This document shows positions 40,301 through 53,280 of a stretch of 64,000 bases of DNA, piece by piece. Below the pieces are notes generated by a model that ran no database searches, was not told the DNA's origin, and was given only the letters and a program-made list of their open reading frames with translations. Positions within the stretch are counted from its first letter, which is position 1, and each line of letters begins with the position of its first letter. Origin of the DNA: Colletes latitarsis (taxonomy: Eukaryota > Arthropoda > Insecta > Hymenoptera > Colletidae); contig NW_027488368.1 in assembly GCF_051014445.1 (NCBI RefSeq), forward strand, positions 7,998,001 through 8,062,000. Reading direction: 5' to 3'. Position numbers and translations under genes: made by a program.

Positions 40301-43300
40301 TGAGGTACCAAACTGAAACTGTCAATTAAACCTGGTTTCCGTCAATATTTTAGAGGATAACACATCTTAGGTCTAGGTTAGGTCTAGGATTTGCCCTCAT
40401 CAGTCTCATACTTTCGCATTCTTCACATACTTGTTGAACAGATCCCCGGATTTAGCTGGTTTGGTTCAGGTAGTAATGTGGTACCACACTGAAATAGTCA
40501 ATTAAACCTGGTTTCCATCAATATTTTAGTGGATAACACATGTTAGGTCTGGGTTAGGTCCAGGATTTGCCCTCATCAGTCTCATACATTCGCATTCTTC
40601 ACATACTTCTTGAACAGATCCTGGGTTTTTTCTGGTTTGGATCACATAGTAATGTGGTACCACACTGAAACTGTCAATTAAACCTGGTTTCGATCAATAT
40701 TTTATGGGATAACGCAAGTTAGGTCTGGGATAGATATGGGATTTGCCCTCATCAGGTTCACATTTTCGCGTTTTTCACATACTTGTTGCACAGACCCCCG
40801 GCTTTTTCTGGGTGGATCACGTAGTAATGTGGTACCACACTGAAACAGTCGATTAATCCTGGTTTCGATCAATATCTTAGAGGATAACGCATGTTAGGTC
40901 TAGTTTAGGCCTGGGATTTGCCCTCATCACGGTCATACTTTCGCAGTTTTAACATACATGTTGACCTGATCGAGGGTTTCTTCTGCTTTGGATCACGTAG
41001 TAATGTGTTACCACGCTGAAACAAACCATTAAACCTGGTTTCGATCAATATTTTAGAGGATAACGCAAGTTATGTCTGGGATAGGTCTGGGATTTGCCCT
41101 CATCGTTCTCATACTTTCGCGTTTTTCACATACTTGTAGAACAGATCCTGTGTTTTTTCTGGTTTGGATCACGTAGTAATGTGGTACCACACTGAAACAG
41201 TCAATTAAACATGGTCTTGATAAATATCTCAGAGGATAACGCATGTTAGGTCTGGGCTAGGTCTAGGATTTGCCCTCATCAGGCTCATAGTTTGGCATAT
41301 TTCTCATACTTGTTGGCTAGATCCTGGGCTTCTTCTGGATTGGATAACTTAGTAATGTGGTACCACACTGAAACTGTCAATTAAACCTGGTTTCCGTCAA
41401 TATTTTAGAGGATTACACATGTCAGGTCTGGGTTAGGTCCAGGATTTTCCCTCATCAGTCTCATACATTCGCATTCTTCACATACTTCTTGAACAGATCC
41501 TGGGTTTTCTCTGGTTTGGATCACATAGTAATGTGGTACCACACTGAAACAGTCTATTAAACCTGGTTTCGATCAATATTTTATAGGATAACGCATGTTA
41601 GGTCTAGATTAGGCCTGGGATTTTCCCTCATCAGACTCATATTTCCGCATTCTTCACATACTTGTTGAACAGATTCTGGGCTTTTTCTGGATTGGATCAC
41701 GTATTAATGAGGTACCAAACTGATACTCTCAATTAAACCTGGTTTCCGTCAATATTTTAGAGGATAACACATGTTAGGGCTGGGTTAGGTCTAGGATTTG
41801 CCCTCATCAGTCTCATACTTTCGCATTCTTCACATACTTCTTGAACAGATCCTGGGTTTTTTCTGGTTTCGATCACGTAGTAATGTGGTACCACACTGAA
41901 ACAGGCCATTGAATCTGGTTTCGATTAATATTTTAGTGGATAACACATGTTAGGTCTAGGTTAGGTCTGGGATTTGCCCTCATCAGGGTCATCCTTACGC
42001 AGTTTTAACATACATGTTGAACAGATCCCCGGATTTTGCTGGTTTGGATCACGTAGTAATGTGGTACCACACTGAAACAGTCAAGTAAACCTGGTTTCCA
42101 TCAATATTTTAGAGGATAACATATGTTAGGTCTGGGTTAGGTCCAGGATTTGCCCTCATCAGTCTCATACATTTGCATTCTTCACATACTTCTTGAACAG
42201 ATCCTGGGTTTTTTCTGGTTTGGATCACGTAGTAATGTGGTACCACACTGAAACTGTCAATTAAACCTGGTTTCGATCAATATTTTATGGGATAACGCAA
42301 GTTAGGTCTGGGATAGATATGGGATTTGCCCTCATCAGGGTCACATTTTCGCGTTTTTCACATACTTGTTGCACAGACCCCCGGCTTTTTCTGGGTGGAT
42401 CACGTAGTAATGTGGAACCCCACTGAAACAGTCGATTAAACCTCGTTTCGATCAATATTATAGAGGATAACGCAAGTTAGGTCTGGGATAGGTCTGGGAT
42501 CTGACTCATCAGGCTCATACCTTCGCATTTTTCACATACTTGTTGAACACATCCTGGGTTTTTCTGGTTTGGATCACGTAGTAATGTGGTACCACACTGA
42601 AACAGACCATTAAACCTGGTTTCGATCAATATTTTAGAGGATAACGCAAGTTATGTCTAGGTTAGGCCAGGGATTTGCCCTCATCAGGGTCATACTTTCG
42701 CAGTTTTAACATACATGTTGACCTGAGCGAGTGTTTTTTCTGCATCGGATCGCGTAGCAAAGTGGTACCACACTAAAACAGTCAATTGAACCTGGTTTCG
42801 AACAATGTTTTAGAGGATAACGCAAGTTATGTCTGGGATAGGTCTGGGATTTGCCCTCATCAGGCTCATACTTTCGCGTTTTTCACATGCTTGTTGAAGA
42901 GATCCTGGGCTTTTTCTGGATTGGATCACGTAGTAATGTGGTACCACACTGAAACAGTCCATTAAACCTCGTTTTGATCAATATTTTAGAGAATAATTCA
43001 TGTTAGGTCTAGGTTAGGTCTGGCATTTGCTCTCATCGGGCTCGTACTTTCGCATATTTCTCATACTAGATGGCCAGATTCTAGGCTTTTTCTGGTTTGG
43101 ATCACGTAGTAATGTGGTACCACACTGAAACAGTCCATTAAACCTGGTTTCGATCAATATTTTAGAGGATAGCGCATGTTATGTCTACGTTAGGCCAGGG
43201 ATTTGCCCTCATCAGGGTCATACTTTCGCAGTTTTAACATACATGTTGACCTGTGCGAGTGTTTTTTCTGCATCGGATCGCGTAGCAATGTGGTACCACA

Positions 43301-43836
43301 CTAAAACAGTCAATTAAACCTGGTTTCGAACAATGTTTTAGAGGATAACGCAAGTTATGTCTGGGATAGGTCTGGGATTTGCCCTCATCAGGCTCATACT
43401 TTCGCAGTTTTAACATACATGTAAACCTGATCGATGGTTTTTTCTGCTTTGGATCACGTCGTAAAGTGGTACCACACTGAAACAGTCAATTAAACCTGGT
43501 TTCGATCAATATTCTATAGGATAACGCAAGTTAGGTCTGGGACAGGTCAGGGGTTTGCTCTCATCAGGGTCATATTTTCGCGTTTTTCACATACTTGTTG
43601 AACAGATCCCTGGCTTTTTCTGGTTTGGATCACGTACTAATGTAGTACCACACTGAAACAATCGATTAAACCTGGTTTCGATCAATATTTTTGAGGATAA
43701 CGCATGTTAGGTCTAGGTTAGGCCTGGGATTTCCCCACATCAGTCTCATACTTTCGCATTCTGCACATACTTGTTGAAGAAATCCTGGGCATTTTCTGGA
43801 TTGGATCACGTAGTAATGTGGTACCACGCTGAAACT
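37327..43836. repeat. 37-mer higher-order repeat, copy 2 (6,510 bp)
   Basis: Aligns with copy 3 at a constant 6,510-bp offset from start to end. Differences found by eye against copy 3 are a handful of single bases (for example near 37,908, 37,946, 39,240, 42,498 and 42,817). One monomer near 42,256-42,415 does not match its partner in copy 1 and instead resembles a monomer about nine units upstream. Confidence 0.9.
42256..42415. repeat. Replaced monomer in 37-mer copy 2 (probable conversion tract)
   Basis: In copy 1 this slot (~35,745-35,905) holds a GGATAGCGCATG / TAGTTGTGATC monomer. In copy 2 (and at 48,766-48,925 in copy 3) it holds a TTTTATGGGATAACG / GATAGATATGGG / GACCCCCGGC monomer, joined in phase to the old GTGGAACCCC box. 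The donor type lies nine monomers upstream (near 40,670). The tract reads CAGGGTCAC like the copy 1 donor (34,430), while the copy 2 donor now reads CAGGTTCAC. Confidence 0.75.
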
Positions 43837-46800
43837 GTCCATTAAACCTGGTTTCGGTCGATATTTTAGAGGACAACGCATGTTATGTCTATGTTAGGCG
43901 TGGGATTTGCTCTCATCAGGCTCGTACTATCGCATCTTTCACATACTTGTTGGCTAGATCCTGGGCTTTTTCTGGATTGGATCACGTGTTAATGTGGTAC
44001 CACACTGAAACAGTCCATTCAACCTGGTTTCGATCAATATTTTAGAGGATAGCGCATGTTATGTCTTGGTTAGGCCTGGGATTTGCCCACGTCAGACTCA
44101 TACTTTCGCAATCTTCACATACTTGTTGAACAGATCCTGGGCTTTTTCTAGTTGTGATCACGTAGTAGTGTGGAACCCCACTGAAACAGTCGATTAAACC
44201 TCGTTTCGATCAATATTATAGAGGATAACGCAAGTTAGGTCTAGGTTAGGTCTGGCATTTGCTCTCATCGGGCTCGTACTTTCGTATATTTCTCATACTA
44301 GATGGCCAGATTCTAGGCTTTTTCTGGTTTGGATCACGTAGTAATGTGGTACCACACTGAAACAGTCCATTCAACCTGGTTTCGATCAATATTTTAGAGA
44401 ATAAGTCATGTTAGGTCCAGGTTAGGTGTGAGATTTGCTCTCATCAGACTCATACTTCCGCATATTTCTCATTTTCGTTGGCCAGAACCTGGGCTTCCAC
44501 TGGTTTGGACCACGAAGTAATGTGGTACCACAGTGAAGCAGTCAATTAAACCTGGTCTTGATAAATATTTTAGAGGATTACTCATGTTAGTTCTGGGTTA
44601 GGTCCCGGATTTGTCCCCATCAGGCTCATACTTTCGCATATTACTCATACTTGTTGAACAGATCCCAGCCTTTTTCTGGTTTGGATCACGTACTAATGTG
44701 GTACCACACTGAAACAGTCGATTAAACCTGGTTTCGATCAATATTTTTGAGGATAACGCATGTTAGCTCTGGGTTAGGTCTAGGATTTGCCCTCATCAGG
44801 CTCATACTCTCGCATATTACTCATACTTGTTGGCTAGATCCTGGGCTTTTTCTGGATTGGATCACGTATTAATGTGGTACCACACTGAAACTGTCAATTA
44901 AACCTGGTCTTCGTCAATAGTTTAGAGGATAACACATGTTCGGTCTAGGTTAGGTCTTGGATTTGCCCTCATCAGGGTCATACTTTCGCATCCTTCACAT
45001 ACTTGTTGAACAGATCCTGGGCATTTTCTGGATTGGATCACGCAGTAATGTGGTACCACACTGAAACAGTCCATTCAACCTGGTTTCGATCAATATTTTA
45101 GAGAATAATTTATGTTAGGTCTAGGTTAGGTCTGGGATTTGCTATCATCAGGCTCGTACTTTCGCAATCTTCACATACTTGTTGAACAGATCCGGGGTTT
45201 TTTTCTGGTTTGGAACACGTAGTAATGTGGTACCACACTGAAACAGTCGATTAAACCTGGTTTCGAACAATGTTTTTGAGGATAACGCATGTTAGGTCTA
45301 GGTTAGGCCTGGGATTTTCCCACATCAGACTCATACTTTCGCATTCTTCACATACTTGTTGAAGAAATCCTGGGCATTTTCTGGATTGGATCACGCAGTA
45401 ATGTGGTACCACACTGAAACAGTCCATTCAACCTGGTTTCGATCAATATTTTAGAGAATAATTTATGTTAGGTCTAGGTTAGGTCTGGGATTTGCTCTCA
45501 TCAGGCTCGTACTTTCGCATTCTTCACATACTTGTTGAACAGATCCTGGGTTTCTTCTGGTTTGGATCACGTAGTAATGTGGTACCACAATGAAACAGTC
45601 ATTTAAACCTGGTATCGATCAATATTTTAGAGGATTACGCATGTTAGCTCTGGGTTAGGTCTAGGATTTGCCCTCATCAGGCTCATACTCTCGCATATTA
45701 TTCATACTTGTTGGCTAGATCCTTGGCTTTTTCTGGATTGGATCACGTATTAATGTGGTACCACACTGAAACTGTTAATTAAACCTGGTCTTCGTCAATA
45801 GTTTAGAGGATAACACATGTTAGGTCTAGGTTAGGTCTTGGATTTGCCCTCATCAGGGTCATACTTTCGCAGTTTTAACATACATGTTGTCCTGATCGAG
45901 GGTTTTTTTTGCTTTGTATCACGTAGCAAATTGGTACCACACTAAAACTGTCAATTAAACCTGGTTGCGATCAATATTTTGGAGGATAACGCAGGTTAAG
46001 TCTGGTATAGGTCTGGGATTTGCTATTATCAGGCTCGTACTTTCGCAATCTTCACATACTTGTTGAACAGCTCCGGGGTTTTTTTCTGGTTTGGAACACG
46101 TAGTAATGTGGTACCACACTGAAACAGTCGATTAAACCTGGTTTCGAACAATGTTTTTGAGGATAACGCATGTTAGGTCTAGGTTAGGCCTGGGATTTTC
46201 CCACATCAGACTCATACTTTCGCATTCTGCACATACTTGTTGAAGAAATCCTGGGCATTTTCTGGATTGGGTCACGTAGTAATGTGGTACCACACTGAAA
46301 CAGTCCATTCAACCTGGTTTCGACCAATATTTTAGAGAATAACGCATATTAGGTCGAGGTTAGGTCTGGGATTTGCTCTCATCAGGCTCGTACTATCGCA
46401 TCTTTCACATACTTGTTGGCTAGATCCTGGGCTTTTTCTGTATTGGATCACGTGTTAATGTGGTACCACACTGAAACTGTCAATTAAACCTGGTTTCCGT
46501 CAATATTATAGAGGATAACGCATGTTAGGTCTAGATTAGGCCTGGGATTTTCCGTCATCAGACTCATACTTTCGCATTCTTCACATACTTGTTGAACAGA
46601 TTCTGGGCTTTTTCTGGTTTCGATCACGTAGTAATGTGGTACCACACTGAAACATTCAATTAAACCTGGTCTTGATAATTATTTTAGAGGATAACGCATG
46701 TTAGGTCTGGGTTAGGCCTTGGATTTGCTATCATCAGGCTCATACTTTCGCATATTTCTCATACTTGTTGGCTAGATCCTGGGCTTTTTCTGGATTGGAT

Positions 46801-49800
46801 CACGTATTAATGAGGTACCAAACTGAAACTGTCAATTAAACCTGGTTTCCGTCAATATTTTAGAGGATAACACATCTTAGGTCTAGGTTAGGTCTAGGAT
46901 TTGCCCTCATCAGTCTCATACTTTCGCATTCTTCACATACTTGTTGAACAGATCCCCGGATTTAGCTGGTTTGGTTCAGGTAGTAATGTGGTACCACACT
47001 GAAATAGTCAATTAAACCTGGTTTCCATCAATATTTTAGTGGATAACACATGTTAGGTCTGGGTTAGGTCCAGGATTTGCCCTCATCAGTCTCATACATT
47101 CGCATTCTTCACATACTTCTTGAACAGATCCTGGGTTTTTTCTGGTTTGGATCACATAGTAATGTGGTACCACACTGAAACTGTCAATTAAACCTGGTTT
47201 CGATCAATATTTTATGGGATAACGCAAGTTAGGTCTGGGATAGATATGGGATTTGCCCTCATCAGGTTCACATTTTCGCGTTTTTCACATACTTGTTGCA
47301 CAGACCCCCGGCTTTTTCTGGGTGGATCACGTAGTAATGTGGTACCACACTGAAACAGTCGATTAATCCTGGTTTCGATCAATATCTTAGAGGATAACGC
47401 ATGTTAGGTCTAGTTTAGGCCTGGGATTTGCCCTCATCACGGTCATACTTTCGCAGTTTTAACATACATGTTGACCTGATCGAGGGTTTCTTCTGCTTTG
47501 GATCACGTAGTAATGTGTTACCACGCTGAAACAAACCATTAAACCTGGTTTCGATCAATATTTTAGAGGATAACGCAAGTTATGTCTGGGATAGGTCTGG
47601 GATTTGCCCTCATCGTTCTCATACTTTCGCGTTTTTCACATACTTGTAGAACAGATCCTGTGTTTTTTCTGGTTTGGATCACGTAGTAATGTGGTACCAC
47701 ACTGAAACAGTCAATTAAACATGGTCTTGATAAATATCTCAGAGGATAACGCATGTTAGGTCTGGGCTAGGTCTAGGATTTGCCCTCATCAGGCTCATAG
47801 TTTGGCATATTTCTCATACTTGTTGGCTAGATCCTGGGCTTCTTCTGGATTGGATAACTTAGTAATGTGGTACCACACTGAAACTGTCAATTAAACCTGG
47901 TTTCCGTCAATATTTTAGAGGATTACACATGTCAGGTCTGGGTTAGGTCCAGGATTTTCCCTCATCAGTCTCATACATTCGCATTCTTCACATACTTCTT
48001 GAACAGATCCTGGGTTTTCTCTGGTTTGGATCACATAGTAATGTGGTACCACACTGAAACAGTCTATTAAACCTGGTTTCGATCAATATTTTATAGGATA
48101 ACGCATGTTAGGTCTAGATTAGGCCTGGGATTTTCCCTCATCAGACTCATATTTCCGCATTCTTCACATACTTGTTGAACAGATTCTGGGCTTTTTCTGG
48201 ATTGGATCACGTATTAATGAGGTACCAAACTGATACTCTCAATTAAACCTGGTTTCCGTCAATATTTTAGAGGATAACACATGTTAGGGCTGGGTTAGGT
48301 CTAGGATTTGCCCTCATCAGTCTCATACTTTCGCATTCTTCACATACTTCTTGAACAGATCCTGGGTTTTTTCTGGTTTCGATCACGTAGTAATGTGGTA
48401 CCACACTGAAACAGGCCATTGAATCTGGTTTCGATTAATATTTTAGTGGATAACACATGTTAGGTCTAGGTTAGGTCTGGGATTTGCCCTCATCAGGGTC
48501 ATCCTTACGCAGTTTTAACATACATGTTGAACAGATCCCCGGATTTTGCTGGTTTGGATCACGTAGTAATGTGGTACCACACTGAAACAGTCAAGTAAAC
48601 CTGGTTTCCATCAATATTTTAGAGGATAACATATGTTAGGTCTGGGTTAGGTCCAGGATTTGCCCTCATCAGTCTCATACATTTGCATTCTTCACATACT
48701 TCTTGAACAGATCCTGGGTTTTTTCTGGTTTGGATCACGTAGTAATGTGGTACCACACTGAAACTGTCAATTAAACCTGGTTTCGATCAATATTTTATGG
48801 GATAACGCAAGTTAGGTCTGGGATAGATATGGGATTTGCCCTCATCAGGGTCACATTTTCGCGTTTTTCACATACTTGTTGCACAGACCCCCGGCTTTTT
48901 CTGGGTGGATCACGTAGTAATGTGGAACCCCACTGAAACAGTCGATTAAACCTCGTTTCGATCAATATTATAGAGGATAACGCAAGTTAGGTCTGGGATA
49001 GGTCTGGGGTCTGACTCATCAGGCTCATACCTTCGCATTTTTCACATACTTGTTGAACACATCCTGGGTTTTTCTGGTTTGGATCACGTAGTAATGTGGT
49101 ACCACACTGAAACAGACCATTAAACCTGGTTTCGATCAATATTTTAGAGGATAACGCAAGTTATGTCTAGGTTAGGCCAGGGATTTGCCCTCATCAGGGT
49201 CATACTTTCGCAGTTTTAACATACATGTTGACCTGAGCGAGTGTTTTTTCTGCATCGGATCGCGTAGCAAAGTGGTACCACACTAAAACAGTCAATTGAA
49301 CCTGGTTTCGAACAATGTTTTAGAGGACAACGCAAGTTATGTCTGGGATAGGTCTGGGATTTGCCCTCATCAGGCTCATACTTTCGCGTTTTTCACATGC
49401 TTGTTGAAGAGATCCTGGGCTTTTTCTGGATTGGATCACGTAGTAATGTGGTACCACACTGAAACAGTCCATTAAACCTCGTTTTGATCAATATTTTAGA
49501 GAATAATTCATGTTAGGTCTAGGTTAGGTCTGGCATTTGCTCTCATCGGGCTCGTACTTTCGCATATTTCTCATACTAGATGGCCAGATTCTAGGCTTTT
49601 TCTGGTTTGGATCACGTAGTAATGTGGTACCACACTGAAACAGTCCATTAAACCTGGTTTCGATCAATATTTTAGAGGATAGCGCATGTTATGTCTACGT
49701 TAGGCCAGGGATTTGCCCTCATCAGGGTCATACTTTCGCAGTTTTAACATACATGTTGACCTGTGCGAGTGTTTTTTCTGCATCGGATCGCGTAGCAATG

Positions 49801-50346
49801 TGGTACCACACTAAAACAGTCAATTAAACCTGGTTTCGAACAATGTTTTAGAGGATAACGCAAGTTATGTCTGGGATAGGTCTGGGATTTGCCCTCATCA
49901 GGCTCATACTTTCGCAGTTTTAACATACATGTAAACCTGATCGATGGTTTTTTCTGCTTTGGATCACGTCGTAAAGTGGTACCACACTGAAACAGTCAAT
50001 TAAACCTGGTTTCGATCAATATTCTATAGGATAACGCAAGTTAGGTCTGGGACAGGTCAGGGGTTTGCTCTCATCAGGGTCATATTTTCGCGTTTTTCAC
50101 ATACTTGTTGAACAGATCCCTGGCTTTTTCTGGTTTGGATCACGTACTAATGTAGTACCACACTGAAACAATCGATTAAACCTGGTTTCGATCAATATTT
50201 TTGAGGATAACGCATGTTAGGTCTAGGTTAGGCCTGGGATTTCCCCACATCAGTCTCATACTTTCGCATTCTGCACATACTTGTTGAAGAAATCCTGGGC
50301 ATTTTCTGGATTGGATCACGTAGTAATGTGGTACCACGCTGAAACT
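43837..50346. repeat. 37-mer higher-order repeat, copy 3 (6,510 bp)
   Basis: Exact-length copy of 37,327-43,836. The end is sharp: at 50,347 the sequence reads GTCAATTAAACC with a TTTTATGGGATAACG monomer, instead of the GTCCATTAAACC that opens copies 1 to 3. Near-identity with copy 2 shows the last duplication step was very recent or that the copies are kept alike by exchange. Confidence 0.9.
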
Positions 50347-53280
50347 GTCAATTAAACCTGGTTTCGATCAATATTTTATGGGATAACGCAAGTTAGGTCT
50401 GGGATAGATCTGGGATTTGCCCTCATCAGGGTCACATTTTCGCGTTTCTCACATACTTGTAGAACAGATCCTGTGTTTTTTCTGGTTTGGATCACGTAGT
50501 AATGTGGTACCACACTGAAACAGTCAATTAAACATGGTCTTGATAAATATCTCAGAGGATAACGCATGTTAGGTCTGGGCTAGGTCTAGGATTTGCCCTC
50601 ATCAGGCTCATAGTTTGGCATATTTCTCATACTTGTTGGCTAGATCCTGGGCTTCTTCTGGATTGGCTAACTTAGTAATGTGGTACCACACTGAAACTGT
50701 CAATTAAACCTGGTTTCCGTCAATATTTTAGAGGATTACACATGTTAGGTCTGGGTTAGGTCCAGGATTTGCCCTCATCAGTCTCATACATTCGCATTCT
50801 TCACATACTTCTTGAACAGATCCTGGGTTTTCTCAGGTTTGGATCACATAGTAATGTGGTACCACACTGAAACAGTCAATTAAACCTGGTTTCGATCAAT
50901 ATTTTATAGGATAACGCATGTTAGGTCTAGATTAGGCCTGGGATTTTCCCTCATCAGACTCATATTTCCGCATTCTTCACATACTTGTTGAACAGATTCT
51001 GGGCTTTTTCTGGATTGGATCACGTATTAATGAGGTACCAAACTGAAACTCTCAATTAAACCTGGTTTCCGTCAATATTTTAGAGGATAACACATGTTAG
51101 GTCTGGGTTAGGTCTAGGATTTGCCCACATCAGACTCATACTTTCGCATTCTTCACATACTTGTTGAACAGATCCTGGGTCTTTCTGGTTTGGATCACGT
51201 AGTAATGTGGTACCACACTGAAACAGTCCATTAAACCTCGTTTTGATCAATATTTTAGAGAATAATTCATGTTAGGTCTAGGTTAGGTCTGGCATTTGCT
51301 CTCATCGGGCTCGTACTTTCGCATATTTCTCATACTAGATGGCCAGATTCTAGGCTTTTTCTGGTTTGGATCACGTAGTAATGTGGTACCACACTGAAAC
51401 GGTCCATTAAACCTGGTTTCGATCAATATTTTAGAGGATAGCGCATGTTAGGTCTAGGTTAGGTCTGGCATTTGCTCTCATCTGGCTCGTACTTTCGCAT
51501 ATTTCTCATACTAGATGGCCAGATTCTAGGCTTTTTCTGGTTTGGATCACGTAGTAATGTGGTACCAAATTGAAACAGTCCATTAAACCTGGTTTCGATC
51601 AATATTTTAGAGGATAGCGCATGTTATGTCTAGGTTAGGCCTGGGATTTGCCCACATCAGACTCATACTTTCGCATTCTTCACATACTTGTTGAATAGAT
51701 CCTGGGTTTTTTCTGGTTTGGATTACGTAGTAATTTGCTACCCCACTGAAACAGTCAATTAAACCTGGTTTCGATCAATATTTTAGAGGATAACGCAAGT
51801 AAGGTCTGGGATAGGTCTGGGATCTGCCCTCATCAGGCTCATACCTTCGCATTTTTCACATACTTGTTGAACACATCCTGGGTTTTTCTGGTTTGGATCC
51901 CGTAGTAATGTGGTACCACACTGAAACAGACCATGGAACCTGGTTTCGATCAATATTTTAGAGGATAACGCATGTTAGGTCTAGGTTGGGCCTGGGATTT
52001 TCCCTCAACAGACTCACACTTTCGCATTTTTCACATACTTGTTGAACAGATCCTGGGTTTTTTCTAGTTGTGATCACGTAGTAATGTGGTATCACACTGA
52101 GACAGTCGATTAAAACTGGTTTCGATTAATATTTTTGAGGATAACGCAAGTTAGGTCTGGGACAGGTCAGGGGTTTCCTCTCATCAGGGTCATATTTTCG
52201 CGTTTTTCACATACTTGTAGAACAGATCCCTGGCTTTTTCTGGTTTGGATCACGTATTAATGTGGTACCACACTGAAACTGTCAATTAAACCCGGTTTCC
52301 GTCAATAGTTTAGAGGATAACACATGTTAGGTCTAGGTTAGGTCCGGGATTTGCCCTCATCAGGGTCATACTTTCGCAGTTTTAACATACATGTTGTCCT
52401 GATCGAGGGTTTTTTCTGCTTTGTATCACGTAGCAAATTGGTACCACACTAAAACTGTCAATTAAACCTGGTTTCGATCAATATTATGGAGGATAACGCA
52501 GGTTATGTCTGGAATAGGTCTGGGATTTGCTATCATCAGGCTCGTACTTTCGCAATCTTCACATACTTGTTGAACAGATCCTAGGTTTCTTCTGGTTTGG
52601 ATCACGTAGTGATGTGGTACCACAATGAAACAGTCAATTAAACCTGGTTTGGATCAATATTTTAGGGGATTTCGCATGTTAGCTCTGGGTTAGGTCTAGG
52701 ATTTGCCCTCATCAGGCTCATACTCTCGCATATTACTCATACTTGTTGGCTAGATCCTGGGCTTTTTCTGGATTGGATCACGTATTAATGTGGTACCACA
52801 CTGAAACTGTCAATTAAACCTGGTTTCTGTCAATATCATACAGGATAACGCATGTTAGGTCTAGATTAGGCCTGGGATTTTCCGTCATCAGACACATACT
52901 TTCGCATTCTTCACATACTTGTTGAACAGATTCTGGGCTTTTTCTGGTTTCGATCACGTAGTAATGTGGTACCACACTGAAACATTCAATTAAACCTGGT
53001 CTTGATAATTATTTTAGAGGATAACGCATGTTAGGTCTGGGTTAGGCCTTGGGTTTGCTTTCATCAGGCGCATACTTTCGCATATTTCTCATACTTGTTG
53101 GCTAGATCCTGGGCTTTTTCTGGATTGGATCACGTATTAATGAGGTACCAAACTGAAACAGTCAATTAAACCTGGTTTGGATCAATATTTTAGGGGATTA
53201 CGCATGTTAGCTCTGGGTTAGGTCTAGGATTTGCCCTCATCAGTCTCATACTTTCGCATTCTTCACATACTTGTTGAACA
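50347..53280. repeat. Satellite, mosaic segment
   Basis: About 17 monomers assembled from blocks seen elsewhere. The stretch ~50,480-51,110 matches ~13,020-13,660 (AATATCTCAGAGG, TTCTCAGG). The stretch from ~51,550 matches ~20,250 onward (ACCAAATTGAAAC, TTTGCTACCCC), then the run with CAGGGGTTTCCTC and GTTGTCCTGATCG found near 21,190-21,430. No single offset holds, because monomers have been lost or gained between matches. No gene is seen. Confidence 0.7.
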
